DNA of 14,864 bases from an uncultured Oscillospiraceae bacterium (GCA_959596515.1 CAUFXR010000070.1:1-14864); one strand, 5' to 3'; positions 1 to 7,569 are shown, counted from the first letter of the stretch. Program-made: numbers and translations. The notes: generated by a model not told the origin, from the sequence alone.

Positions 1-31
1 AATCCTACCACCTCAAGGTTCCACGAAGAAT

Positions 32-67
32 ACTTTCTTACATAGTACCCCAAGTATGTGGAAAAGT
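32..67. other. imperfect inverted repeat at left edge
   Basis: Thirteen-base arms (32-44 and 55-67) around a 10-nt loop can pair with one mismatch and two G-U pairs. No U-run follows directly; the nearest T-rich stretch starts about eight bases later. It could be a weak terminator of a gene left of the window or chance structure. No gene is recognisable in positions 1-194. Confidence 0.25.
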
Positions 68-134
68 CAATGGGTTTTTATACAAAAATATCAAAAAAGT
101 CGGTCGCATCCTATACTTTTTCGTTGGTTCGCAG

Positions 135-140
135 TATAAT
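135..140 (+). promoter_or_regulatory. candidate -10 box for comM
   Basis: A perfect TATAAT lies about 55 bases upstream of the comM start. No good -35 hexamer sits 16-18 bases upstream (112-117 reads TATACT, itself -10-like), so only the -10 is called. Confidence 0.35.
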
Positions 141-194
141 TAAGGTTAATATGGTTATTAAGCGTGAACACAAGGGGTTAAATGAGGTGGTTTT

Positions 195-1733
195 TTGGCA
201 TCTAAGATAATCAGCATGGGATTATATGGAGCGGATGCTTTCCCTGTAGAGGTGGAATGTGATATTAGCCGCTCGCTGCCGGCGTTCGATCTGGTAGGGC
301 TGCCGGATGCCGCGGTAAAAGAATCCCGGGAGCGGGTCAGGGCCGCTTTGAAAAACTGCGGGTTTGAGTATCCTACAGGCCGCATCACTGTAAATCTCGC
401 TCCAGCCGACATCCGCAAAGAGGGACCGCTGTACGATTTGCCGGTACTGATGTCTCTGTTGGCCGCCAGCGGTCAATTGAACGCATCCCTTGGGGATTCC
501 GCTTTCCTCGGGGAGCTTTCCCTGTTCGGGGAGCTTCGTCCGGTAAATGGAGTACTTCCCATGTGCCTAAAAGCCAAACAGGCTGGGATTCGAAAAATCT
601 ACGTTCCCGCTCAAAACGCTGAGGAGGGCGCGTTGGTCCAAGGGCTTGCGGTTTACCCGGTATATAATCTTACGGCACTGATGGCCCATCTCAGCGGGCG
701 AACCCCTTTGGCGCCAGCCACTCCTCCAGCTCTTCAGGATGATCCCTTCTCCCTGCCGGATTTTTCCCAGGTAAAGGGCCAGCCCCAGGCCAAGCGCGCC
801 TTGGAGATCGCGGCGGCCGGCGGCCATAATATCCTTTTGATCGGCTCCCCCGGTTCCGGAAAAACCATGCTGGCTAAACGGCTTCCCTCGATCCTTCCCG
901 ACATGACGTTCGAGGAAATGATTGAAACCACAAAAATCTATTCCATTGCCGGCGCTCTGCCCCAGGGGACTTCTCTGATCCGTCACCGGCCCTTTCGTTC
1001 TCCTCATCACACGGTTTCGGCTGTGGGACTTTCCGGCGGCGGCCTGGTGCCAAAGCCGGGAGAACTTTCCCTGGCCCATCACGGGGTCTTATTTTTAGAT
1101 GAGCTGCCTGAGTTTTCCCGCGCCGCCATGGAGGTCCTCCGCCAGCCCATTGAAAACGGAACCGTCACCCTTTCCAGGGCGGGCGGCACCTTGACTTACC
1201 CCTGCTCCGTCATGGTTGTGGCGGCCATGAATCCCTGTCCCTGCGGATATTTCGGCCATCCCACCCGGCCCTGTAACTGCTCTCCCGCCAGCGTTTCCCG
1301 GTATTTATCCAGAATTTCCGGTCCTCTTCTGGACCGAATCGATCTCCACATCGAGGTCCCTCCGGTAGAATTTGACCAGCTTATCACATCCGGTCAGGAA
1401 GAACCTTCCTCTGTGATTCAAAAGAGGGTTAACCAGGCCAGAGCCTTACAGCATGAGCGATACCGGCAAAACCAAGCCAGCTTACCTCTCTGTAACGCCA
1501 AAATCTCCCCGGAACTTCTAAAAACCGCTTGTCCGATGACAGAAAGCGCCCAGCGACTGCTGAAGCTTTCTTTTGAAAAGCTCGGCCTATCCGCCCGGGC
1601 TTATGACCGGATTTTGAAGGTCGCCCGGACCATCGCTGACCTGGACCGGGAGGAAACGATTCAAAGCTCCCATATGGCCGAAGCGGTCCAGTATCGCTCC
1701 CTGGACAGAAAATATTGGACCGGGACATGGTAA
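195..1733 (+). CDS. comM: ComM/YifB family Mg-chelatase-like AAA+ ATPase
   Basis: The 512-residue length is normal for YifB/ComM. The N-terminal 165 residues form the ChlI-like domain, starting with the family pattern MASKIISMGLYGADAFPVEV. The AAA+ core has Walker A GSPGSGKT (217-224), Walker B VLFLDE (298-303), a cysteine-rich NPCPCGYFG...PCNC segment (346-362) and LLDRIDLHIEVP (378-389). The C-terminal helical Mg_chelatase_C region follows. In naturally competent bacteria ComM is a hexameric branch-migration helicase acting on incoming DNA; the role of clostridial YifB proteins is less certain. I chose the TTG start at 195 because GAGGTGG (184-190) lies four bases upstream and the N-terminus fits the family; an internal ATG at 216 would lose conserved residues. 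It is the only large plus-strand gene and appears monocistronic. Confidence 0.95.
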   Translation: MASKIISMGLYGADAFPVEVECDISRSLPAFDLVGLPDAAVKESRERVRAALKNCGFEYPTGRITVNLAPADIRKEGPLYDLPVLMSLLAASGQLNASLGDSAFLGELSLFGELRPVNGVLPMCLKAKQAGIRKIYVPAQNAEEGALVQGLAVYPVYNLTALMAHLSGRTPLAPATPPALQDDPFSLPDFSQVKGQPQAKRALEIAAAGGHNILLIGSPGSGKTMLAKRLPSILPDMTFEEMIETTKIYSIAGALPQGTSLIRHRPFRSPHHTVSAVGLSGGGLVPKPGELSLAHHGVLFLDELPEFSRAAMEVLRQPIENGTVTLSRAGGTLTYPCSVMVVAAMNPCPCGYFGHPTRPCNCSPASVSRYLSRISGPLLDRIDLHIEVPPVEFDQLITSGQEEPSSVIQKRVNQARALQHERYRQNQASLPLCNAKISPELLKTACPMTESAQRLLKLSFEKLGLSARAYDRILKVARTIADLDREETIQSSHMAEAVQYRSLDRKYWTGTW

Positions 1734-1818
1734 GCCGCTACAGGATGCGCCGGCTGATCAAGGGCTGTCAAAGCCGTTAAAATTCTAAACGATCCTCTGC
1801 CGCGTGATCCTCCATGCC

Positions 1819-1835
1819 CTATCATGGCATGATAG
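1819..1835. repeat. perfect dyad CTATCATG-g-CATGATAG
   Basis: Two perfect 8-base arms surround one central base. It lies near the point where the minus-strand intron-RT similarity fades. It may be a protein-binding dyad or an insertion scar; nothing nearby decides between them. Confidence 0.4.
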
Positions 1836-1930
1836 AGGTCACTTCTCCTCATCACTTGCGGCAGTAACTTACCTTTCTCGCTTATAGAAATCATTCTCTC
1901 AAGAAGCGCTGATAATTCCGCCGTTTGCAT
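1820..1930 (-). pseudogene. remnant of group II intron reverse transcriptase N-terminus
   Basis: Reading minus from the ATG at 1930-1928 gives MQTAELSALLERMISISEKG, then a stretch ending RRSDLYHAM. This resembles the start I know from one class of group II intron RT-maturases: MQTAE, a leucine-rich helix, an RG-LPL-like turn, and NPxLYLRAY. The similarity stops after about 35 residues, and no RT catalytic YADD motif or intron domain V follows. The bases before the ATG (GGTAAGCA, and a GGGGACGGCAGG segment around 1943-1954) could be the end of the intron RNA preceding its ORF. I infer a relic truncated at both ends. The call rests on remembered family patterns and is moderate at best. Confidence 0.4.
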
Positions 1931-2349
1931 TGCTTACCCTGCCGTCCCCAAAAAGATGCTCCATACGCCAAGTCAGTCCTGTTACGGCAAAGCGCCGAGG
2001 ATGGTTTGCTTGCTCAGCGCGCGGGGTGAAGCCTCCTGTTCCTGGCTTTACACCGAGGCTTTAGGCGAAAGCCAATTAAGGAATCCGTCGGGCTGAGGCA
2101 AAGGCATAAGCAGGCCCTGGAGAAGCAGAGCACAGCAAGCTCTGACTGGTTCCCCGGATCCTTTTTCTGTTGGCATCCGCTTTGATAAAGTCAGATACCC
2201 ACTTCAAGAAAATCTAAGAGAATCTATTTTTAAAATCTGGTATTCGCTATCACAATCGCCACTTCGTAATAAGTCTTCTTTTCTCTCGAACTGAAGCAAA
2301 TTTTTTAAGGGATGGTTCCCCCTGCAAAGTAACAAGTTCACCGAACAAG

Positions 2350-2394
2350 AAAGGACGCCGTATTCCGAAAGAACATCGGGATGCAGCGTCCTTT
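2350..2394. terminator. strong bidirectional terminator
   Basis: Arms 2350-2370 and 2378-2394 pair almost end to end: a 9-bp perfect base AAAGGACGC/GCGTCCTTT, one C-A mismatch, then nine more pairs including two G-U, with a 7-nt loop. On plus it is followed by TTTTATCATTTTA. On minus it is followed by TTTCTTGTTC, so it also serves the radical SAM gene that ends at 2424. Confidence 0.85.
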
Positions 2395-2423
2395 TATCAT
2401 TTTATGTTTTCAATTTTTGCTGT

Positions 2424-3884
2424 TCACCTGGGCACTGCCGCTTTCGGGCTGTACAGGCCTGATCTCTCAGCAGCCTTCCTCAGATAGGGCAATTCTTTCC
2501 GCAATGCGCTCCGCACGCTTTTCTGCCAGAAGAACTCGCCGACAAATAAAAGCCGTTCCAGACCCCGGCGGCGGAACACTGCCTGGACCAGCCGTTTCAC
2601 CGAGTAAATCTTTTTGCTGGCGATGATAATCTCTCGCTGCAAATCCTCTGGAGAAATTTTTTGCGGATAATGAACCACATTACCGTTATATTTAGACCAA
2701 TTGGTATGGATCAGCTTGCTTTTATGGGTGTCGTATACCGGCGTTCCCGGCACAAAATACATAGATTGAATCAGCACACCACAGATATTATGGGAGATCA
2801 CAAAGTTTGCCAGCCGTTCCCCCACGCCCTTTTCATGATTGTCGGCTCCTACGATAAACAGCCCACGCACACGCAGGCCATGGCGCTGAATATTTTCCAC
2901 GGAACGGACAATTTCCGCGTAAGTACTCTTTTTATGCAGGCTTTCAAAGGCCTCGTCCTCTAAAAATTCGATTCCCATGGCGATTTCACAGAAACCCGCC
3001 TTTTTCAAAAGATCCAGCATCTCGTCGTCGAATCCCACCTCGTACCGCGCCTGAACCGTGAACTGATAGCGGATGCCGCTGCGGATAATGGCGTTGAGTA
3101 CTGATACCGCCCAATCCCGGTCCGCGAAAAAGTTGTCGTCAGTGAGCCAGAGAATCTTTGCCATACGGTGATGGCCTTGATCGTGAAAGATGATGGCCTG
3201 GCGGATATCCTCCACAATATTTTCTGGAGATCGGGTCCGCACTTTTCTTCCAAAATGCCGCACCACGGCGCAATAATCACAGCTGTGCGGACAACCTCTG
3301 GAGGCGTGTACCTGTGGCCAAATGGTATTATGGCCCGCCATCTTCCGATAACGGTAAAGCAGATCCCTGTCGGGGATAATATCGATATTACGGGGCGGAA
3401 CAGACGGTCCGGTACACACGATTTCCCCGTCGTTCCGATAAGCGACCCCTGGAAACGTGATTTCCTGATCCTTTTTCAGGCAATCGATCAGCTTAAGAAC
3501 GGATTCCTCACCTTCGCCCAGCAGCACATAATCGCAGTATTGAACAGCCTCCTCATAATTCATCGAGGCGTGGAGACCGCCCATCACCACCAGCGCCTTA
3601 GAATTTTCCTTCACGAAGCGAGCGAGTTCATAGCCTCGCTCGGCCTGAAAGGTGAATATCCCAATCAGTACTATATCCGCATCCAGTACATCGTCCCAAT
3701 GGATTTTTGAAATGGCTTCGCTGTACATCAAGGTATCCGGTACCACTTCTTTCGCTACTGTGGCCAGTGTCATCAAACCATGGGAGGGAGTTCGGATGTA
3801 TTGATCATAAACATAGAGGTTTTTTATAGATCGCCGGTAGGGCAGATTTCCCGGCTCTAAAAACCGGATCTTCTCAATTTTCAT
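2424..3884 (-). CDS. B12-binding-domain radical SAM protein, function unknown
   Basis: A 486-residue protein with the class B radical SAM layout. An N-terminal Rossmann-like cobalamin-binding-type domain spans about residues 35-140 (DADIVLIGIFTFQ, VVMGGLHASMN, VLLGEGEES). The radical SAM barrel carries the cluster motif C198-P-H-S-C202-D-Y-C205. Later barrel strands include ILWLTDDNFF (244-253) and IAMGIEFLEDE (301-311). The last 100 residues are helical and very basic (VFRRRGLERLLF). The DxHxxG cobalamin-ligand motif is absent, which is common in this superfamily. Relatives include methyltransferases, cyclases and thioether-forming enzymes, but the substrate cannot be read from the sequence. 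The ATG at 3884 follows GGGGGAGAG closely. It stands alone, bounded by the strong terminator downstream and a long leader upstream. Confidence 0.88.
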   Translation of the reverse strand: MKIEKIRFLEPGNLPYRRSIKNLYVYDQYIRTPSHGLMTLATVAKEVVPDTLMYSEAISKIHWDDVLDADIVLIGIFTFQAERGYELARFVKENSKALVVMGGLHASMNYEEAVQYCDYVLLGEGEESVLKLIDCLKKDQEITFPGVAYRNDGEIVCTGPSVPPRNIDIIPDRDLLYRYRKMAGHNTIWPQVHASRGCPHSCDYCAVVRHFGRKVRTRSPENIVEDIRQAIIFHDQGHHRMAKILWLTDDNFFADRDWAVSVLNAIIRSGIRYQFTVQARYEVGFDDEMLDLLKKAGFCEIAMGIEFLEDEAFESLHKKSTYAEIVRSVENIQRHGLRVRGLFIVGADNHEKGVGERLANFVISHNICGVLIQSMYFVPGTPVYDTHKSKLIHTNWSKYNGNVVHYPQKISPEDLQREIIIASKKIYSVKRLVQAVFRRRGLERLLFVGEFFWQKSVRSALRKELPYLRKAAERSGLYSPKAAVPR

Positions 3885-4371
3885 GATTATCTCTCCCCCA
3901 TGATATTCTGCTTTCCCTGGAGGATCACCGCTTTTTCGGGATCCGCGGGAAGGTCATTCGATTGCGAGGATTTTTTCTCTTTTTAGTTTATTCAGGCGAT
4001 TCATTGGGATCGTATAAGTTAACCAAACGAATTCCAAGCGTTCCCAACTTCCGCCAGCGGTCACACGTCCGGAACCCGGCCGCAGATTTCTAAAACTGGC
4101 AGCCAGTTGGCTAAAAGTCAAAGGGAGATCTAATTCTCCTCTCAACATATGGATCCAGCAAAACTAATTCCAATGGATCATATCAGCACACTTTCGTTTC
4201 TACAAGAAGAGCTTCCTCCGTTTAACATTCATGCTATAAGCTAAAGATTTGCTTTTATTATACTCCAACCGAGGAAAAAAGCAAGAAGCCCCAAACCTTT
4301 CCATGGATGCTGAGGCATCGTATAGAAAGCTTGAGCCTGACAATTGATAATGTTTTCTGATTGAAAGAACC
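3885..4371. other. 487-nt gap between rlmH and radical SAM gene
   Basis: No gene is convincing here. On minus there is a candidate promoter at 4257-4284, then about 370 nt of presumed leader. That leader has an AACTGG/CCAGTT stem (4094-4108) and a 64-codon open frame (3954-4148) lacking a clear ribosome binding site. I find no cobalamin or SAM riboswitch core motif. No strong terminator is visible after rlmH. Confidence 0.4.
4257..4284 (-). promoter_or_regulatory. candidate sigma-A promoter for radical SAM gene
   Basis: On the minus strand, TTGCTT (4284-4279) and a perfect TATAAT (4262-4257) are 16 bases apart. The -35 is weak. Transcription would start near 4250, giving a leader of roughly 366 nt before the ATG at 3884. 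Confidence 0.45.
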
Positions 4372-4851
4372 TTATTTATGGTATTTCCCCGAGTGAGCGA
4401 TCTGAAAAGCTCGGTAGATCTGCTCACAAAGCATGACTCTGGCCAGCTGATGAGGAAAGGTCATCGGAGACATAGAAAGCCGCAGCATCGCCTTTCGCTT
4501 CACTTCCTCCCACAAGCCCCAGGAACCGCCGATGACGAAAGCCAAACTGCTGGCACCGTTTACCGCCGCTTGTTCCACATACTGGGCAAGCTGGGGCGAG
4601 GAAAGCTCTTTGCCCTCGATACACAAAGCGATAAGCGAAGCATTTCCCGCTTTTTGCAACAGCCGCTTTCCTTCCTGCTCCAAACCATTTTCGATCTGCG
4701 CCTGAGACGGTCGTTCCGGCAGGCGCTCTTCGTCTACCTCCGCAATCTCAAAGCGGCAAAAAGCCGACAGCCGCTTACCATATTCAGCGCAGGCATCCCG
4801 CCAATATTTTTCTTTGCATTTTCCTACGCACACAATCCGCACTGTCAGCAT
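4372..4851 (-). CDS. rlmH: 23S rRNA (pseudouridine1915-N3)-methyltransferase RlmH
   Basis: A 159-residue SPOUT-type methyltransferase. The family methylates N3 of pseudouridine 1915 in 23S rRNA helix 69, using SAM, on assembled 70S ribosomes. Visible marks are the start MLTVRIVCVGKCKEKYW, ALCIEGKELSSPQLA, the SAM-binding knot loop FVIGGSWGL (about residues 104-112), LSLSP-type LRLSMSPMTFPHQLARV and the terminal YHK. The open frame runs 38 codons further upstream, but the ATG at 4851 matches the family start and has AAAGGAA five bases upstream. Only 17 nt separate it from walJ, so the two are probably co-transcribed. Pairing of walJ (yycJ) and rlmH resembles the yycJ-to-rlmH neighbourhood of other Firmicutes. 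Confidence 0.95.
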   Translation of the reverse strand: MLTVRIVCVGKCKEKYWRDACAEYGKRLSAFCRFEIAEVDEERLPERPSQAQIENGLEQEGKRLLQKAGNASLIALCIEGKELSSPQLAQYVEQAAVNGASSLAFVIGGSWGLWEEVKRKAMLRLSMSPMTFPHQLARVMLCEQIYRAFQIAHSGKYHK

Positions 4852-4868
4852 AGCTTTTCCTTTCCCCG

Positions 4869-5663
4869 CTAGATCAAAAGCGTGTGACCTCCTAAGTTCT
4901 CCACAGGTGATACCCGCAGTAAAAAATCGTTCCCATCCTTCATGCCCTGCTCCAAAAGGCTGCACAGAGCCGTCTGATATGCTAACTGGGGAATGTTATT
5001 CTCCCTGCTTAAATGCGCAAGGAGAATTCGGGTAGTTCCCTGTTTTACAAGTTCCGGCAGTTCCTGGGCACAGGCATTGTTGGATAAATGTCCCTGAGCC
5101 GACAGAATGCGGCGCTTCAAATAATAGGGATATCCTCCATTTTGTAACATTCCCACATCGTGGTTGGATTCCACCACCGCTACATCACATCCAGTCAGGG
5201 CCTGACGAACCTCATCCGACACGAATCCCAAATCTGTAGCGACTACGATCACCCGCCCATTGGGCAAAGAAATTCGATAACCTACGCTTTCCGCGGAATC
5301 ATGGGAGGTGTGAAAGAGACGGATCTCCATTCCGGCTTCCTGCACCCCGCTTTCAGGAATCACATCGCAGGGAAACTTCCCCGAGAGGATCTGCATATCG
5401 TTCAGGGCTTCCAAGGTACCTAAGGAGGAATATACCTTAATATTATGTCGGGAGGCCAACACCCGTAGTCCCTTCACATGGTCGGTATGTTCGTGGGTAA
5501 CAAAAATAGCCTGAACAGATGAAATATCGAGTCCATTTGCAATCAAGGCTTCTTCCATCTGTTTGGCGGTTCTTCCCGCATCTATTAAGATTCCATAGTC
5601 TCCCGTCCCTATGTAATAGCTATTACCGCTGCTGCCGCTGAAAAGCGGACATACCTTTGCCAT
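4869..5663 (-). CDS. walJ: WalJ/YycJ family metallo-beta-lactamase-fold hydrolase
   Basis: A 264-residue protein of the usual WalJ/YycJ length. Metal-binding motifs are T56-HEHTDH (H57, H59, D61, H62), FHTSHDS (118-123, H121), ATD (D144) and GHLSN (191-195), in family order. The start MAKVCPLFSGSSGNSYYIG is the typical N-terminus, with the SGSSGNS turn. YycJ/WalJ proteins are MBL-fold nucleases; in Bacillus anthracis a YycJ homologue was linked to mismatch repair and elsewhere to the WalRK regulon. No walRK genes are next to it here. The open frame could start at 5708, but the ATG at 5663 has GGGAGGA at ideal distance. A GATAAT hexamer lies about 40 bases upstream without a good -35. Confidence 0.93.
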   Translation of the reverse strand: MAKVCPLFSGSSGNSYYIGTGDYGILIDAGRTAKQMEEALIANGLDISSVQAIFVTHEHTDHVKGLRVLASRHNIKVYSSLGTLEALNDMQILSGKFPCDVIPESGVQEAGMEIRLFHTSHDSAESVGYRISLPNGRVIVVATDLGFVSDEVRQALTGCDVAVVESNHDVGMLQNGGYPYYLKRRILSAQGHLSNNACAQELPELVKQGTTRILLAHLSRENNIPQLAYQTALCSLLEQGMKDGNDFLLRVSPVENLGGHTLLI

Positions 5664-6018
5664 AAAATCCTCCCTGTTTTTAAGTAAACACCGCCGGTAA
5701 ATTATCATCTCTAATCCGCCGGGCTTTAAAACACTCCGGCTCCAATTGTTCCCGAAATCCCCGTCATATAGTTCCTTGGTTACATCAGTCTGTCGTCGCT
5801 CCAGGTCTTATCCGCAAAAGTATAAAAAATCGAAATCCGGACCTTTTAAATCTCTCTTGGCTTTTCAAATCTCTCATATTTTCAATTTTTTCGAAAGGGC
5901 TTTCCAAATCTTTCTTTCAAAAGCTCACCCCAAAGGATTTTTAAATCTTTTCTTTTCTGAAACGGCCAAACAAGCGGGTGGCAGTGTTTTTCGGCACAAA
6001 GATTTTATCCCCTGAAAG
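5664..6018. other. gene-free gap between walJ and the murA terminator
   Basis: No supported gene is present. It contains a direct repeat CCGCCGG (5691-5697, 5716-5722) flanking an AT-rich stretch with a possible minus-strand GATAAT for walJ, and the pyrimidine-rich degenerate repeat described separately. A plus-strand open frame at 5746-6015 begins with TTG, lacks a ribosome binding site and follows the low-complexity tract, so I treat it as chance. Confidence 0.5.
5843..5957. repeat. degenerate ~19-bp pyrimidine-rich repeat tract
   Basis: The core AAATCT recurs at 5848, 5867, 5906 and 5943 (spacings 19, 39, 37), each preceded by a CTTTT- or TTTTT-like run. Weaker matches sit at the skipped positions, which suggests five or six decayed units with a period near 19. 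On minus the units read AGATTT(G/A)(A/G)AAAGCC-like and would lie upstream of walJ. Confidence 0.4.
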
Positions 6019-6058
6019 AAAACAATAAGAAAGCACGAAAAACCGAAATTTTTCGTGC
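6019..6058 (-). terminator. murA terminator
   Basis: Perfect 10-bp arms GCACGAAAAA (6033-6042) and TTTTTCGTGC (6049-6058) with a 6-nt loop, followed on minus by TTTCTTATTGTTTTC. It lies 24 bases past the murA stop. Confidence 0.85.
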
Positions 6059-6081
6059 CTTTGGCCAACTATTATTATTTA

Positions 6082-7365
6082 TTATAGGGCCTGGGCCACC
6101 GAAGCCTCCGGGAAATAGACTCTGCGGATATCCGCTCCTAAGCCCTGCAATTTTTCTACGATGCTTTCGTAGCCGCGCTCAATATATTCAATATTTTCAA
6201 TTTCCGTCACACCTTTGGCAGCCAGCCCAGCTATCACCATAGCGGCACCAGCCCGCAGGTCCACCGCCTTTACCGGAGCACCCACCAATTCCTTGACGCC
6301 CTCGACCACCGCAATCTTACCGTCCACAGAAATCTGAGCGCCTAAACGTCTCAGCTCTTCCACATAACGGAACCGGTTGTCCCAAACATTCTCATTGATA
6401 ATGCTGGTACCGTTCGCAAGACAAAGCACCGCGGCGATCTGGGGCTGCATATCAGTGGGAAAACCTGGGTGAGGCATGGTTTTGATATTACATTTTGCCA
6501 GCGGCTTTTCCCGCACCACGCGGATTGCCTCGTCGTATTCAGTAATCTCGACGCCCATTTCCTCCAACTTAGCGGTGATAGACTCTAGATGCTTGGGAAT
6601 GACGTCATGTACCGTAATGTCCCCGCCGGTAGCGGCTACCGCCGCCATATAGGTTCCGGCCTCGATTTGATCGGGGATAATCGAATAGGTAGCGCCTTTC
6701 ATCTGTTTGACGCCGCGAATTTTGATAATATCAGTGCCCGCTCCACGGACATCAGCGCCCATAGAATTCAAGAAGTTCGCAAGGTCCACAATATGGGGTT
6801 CCCTGGCGGCGTTCTCAATCACGGTCATGCCATCCGCCTTTACGGCGGCCAGCATAATATTCATAGTAGCCCCAACCGAAACCACATCCAGGTAAACGTT
6901 ATTGCCCGTTAAATGGTCCGCTGAAACATTAACCATACCGCTTTCCAACTTATACTCAGCGCCTAAAGCCATAAAACCCTTTAAATGCTGGTCAATCGGG
7001 CGCACCCCAAAATTACATCCACCAGGCAGTGCCACTTTAGCGTGGGAAAAACGTCCCAGCAGGGCACCTAGCAAATAGTAGGAAGCGCGCATATGTCTTA
7101 CCAGATCATAAGAAGCCACAGGTGAATTAATGTGCCGGCTATCAATCTCTAAAGTGGATTTATTGATCATGCGAATCGTAGCGCCCATCTCTTGTAAAAT
7201 TCGGGCGATGCTCGTTACATCATTAATATTGGGCACATTTTCGATGCGGCATATATCCTCGGCGAGAATCGCGGCGGGAATAATCGCGACCGCGGCGTTT
7301 TTCGCGCCGCTGATTCTAACATCCCCATGCAATTTTCTGCCACCGTTAATAACAAATTTATCCAA
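6082..7365 (-). CDS. murA: UDP-N-acetylglucosamine 1-carboxyvinyltransferase MurA
   Basis: A 427-residue cytoplasmic enzyme that adds enolpyruvate from PEP to UDP-GlcNAc, the first committed step of peptidoglycan synthesis and the target of fosfomycin. Family marks are the start MDKFVINGG, ISGAKNAA with K22, MRASYYLLGALLGR (92-105), and the loop LPGGCNFGVRP. Its catalytic cysteine C117 is intact, so the natural Cys-to-Asp fosfomycin-resistant form is not present. PHPGFPTDMQPQ and RAGAAMVIAGLAA follow in the expected places. The start is TTG at 7365, nine bases after GGGAG; no ATG fits the family N-terminus. It has its own promoter and terminator, so it is probably monocistronic. Many Firmicutes carry two murA genes; this window does not show whether another exists. 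Confidence 0.96.
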   Translation of the reverse strand: MDKFVINGGRKLHGDVRISGAKNAAVAIIPAAILAEDICRIENVPNINDVTSIARILQEMGATIRMINKSTLEIDSRHINSPVASYDLVRHMRASYYLLGALLGRFSHAKVALPGGCNFGVRPIDQHLKGFMALGAEYKLESGMVNVSADHLTGNNVYLDVVSVGATMNIMLAAVKADGMTVIENAAREPHIVDLANFLNSMGADVRGAGTDIIKIRGVKQMKGATYSIIPDQIEAGTYMAAVAATGGDITVHDVIPKHLESITAKLEEMGVEITEYDEAIRVVREKPLAKCNIKTMPHPGFPTDMQPQIAAVLCLANGTSIINENVWDNRFRYVEELRRLGAQISVDGKIAVVEGVKELVGAPVKAVDLRAGAAMVIAGLAAKGVTEIENIEYIERGYESIVEKLQGLGADIRRVYFPEASVAQAL

Positions 7366-7412
7366 CGCGGCACACTCCCATATCTCAATCTTTACGGTAA
7401 AATCATAGTAAA

Positions 7413-7537
7413 ACCGAATCTCGCACCAATCGCGTTACAGCAGAATAATCCGAACACATACAAGTAAGTGAAGCCAATAAACTGAAATTCCCATAAAAAT
7501 CCAGAGATTCGGTAAAAAACACAATTACACTCTCTGG
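7413..7537 (-). promoter_or_regulatory. murA leader with competing hairpins
   Basis: Hairpin A pairs CCAGAGA (minus, 7537-7531) with TCTCTGG (7507-7501), followed by ATTTTTAT; its 5' arm overlaps the predicted start of transcription. Hairpin B pairs ACCGAATCT (7513-7505) with AGATTCGGT (7421-7413), nine perfect pairs. The two share bases 7505-7507, so they cannot form together. The leader to the TTG start is about 170 nt. Regulation is inferred from the geometry only. Confidence 0.4.
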
Positions 7538-7540
7538 AAA

Positions 7541-7569
7541 ATAATAATACAGAATCGACCGAAAGTCAA
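7541..7569 (-). promoter_or_regulatory. sigma-A promoter of murA
   Basis: On minus, TTGACT (7569-7564), a 17-base spacer and TATTAT (7546-7541): five of six matches in each box at ideal spacing. The start would fall near 7533-7535. Confidence 0.8.

Larger units (their letters stand above)
1734..2349. other. long gene-free stretch after comM
   Basis: About 600 bases with no intact reading frame that has a ribosome binding site. On the minus strand it contains a probable group II intron relic (RT start at 1930, possible intron RNA upstream of it). It also has small hairpins, such as GGCTTT/AAAGCC around 2058-2074, and a palindrome at 1819-1835. The comM stop is followed only by short GGCT/AGCC-type stems with a weak T stretch, so I see no convincing comM terminator before 2350. 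Confidence 0.5.

Noticed and set aside
1936..2150. Cobalamin-riboswitch-like segment GCCAGGAACAGGAGGC on the minus strand
   Set aside because: Only a partial resemblance to the B12 box, no supporting upstream elements and no B12 gene downstream; the intron-relic reading explains more.
2381..2626. Plus-strand ORF with a lipoprotein-like start (MQRPFIILCFQFLLFTWALP then LSGC)
   Set aside because: It starts inside the terminator hairpin, has no ribosome binding site and overlaps the radical SAM gene on the other strand. The lipobox resemblance is chance.
3954..4148. 64-codon minus-strand ORF between rlmH and the radical SAM gene
   Set aside because: No ribosome binding site at proper distance from its ATG, and no family pattern recognised. 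A possible fragment or chance frame within the leader.
3885..4260. Cobalamin riboswitch for the B12-type radical SAM gene
   Set aside because: The B12-box AGCCAGGAGACCTGCC-like core was not found in the leader on the minus strand.
5746..6015. 89-codon plus-strand ORF
   Set aside because: TTG start without a ribosome binding site, and composition driven by the pyrimidine-rich repeat tract.
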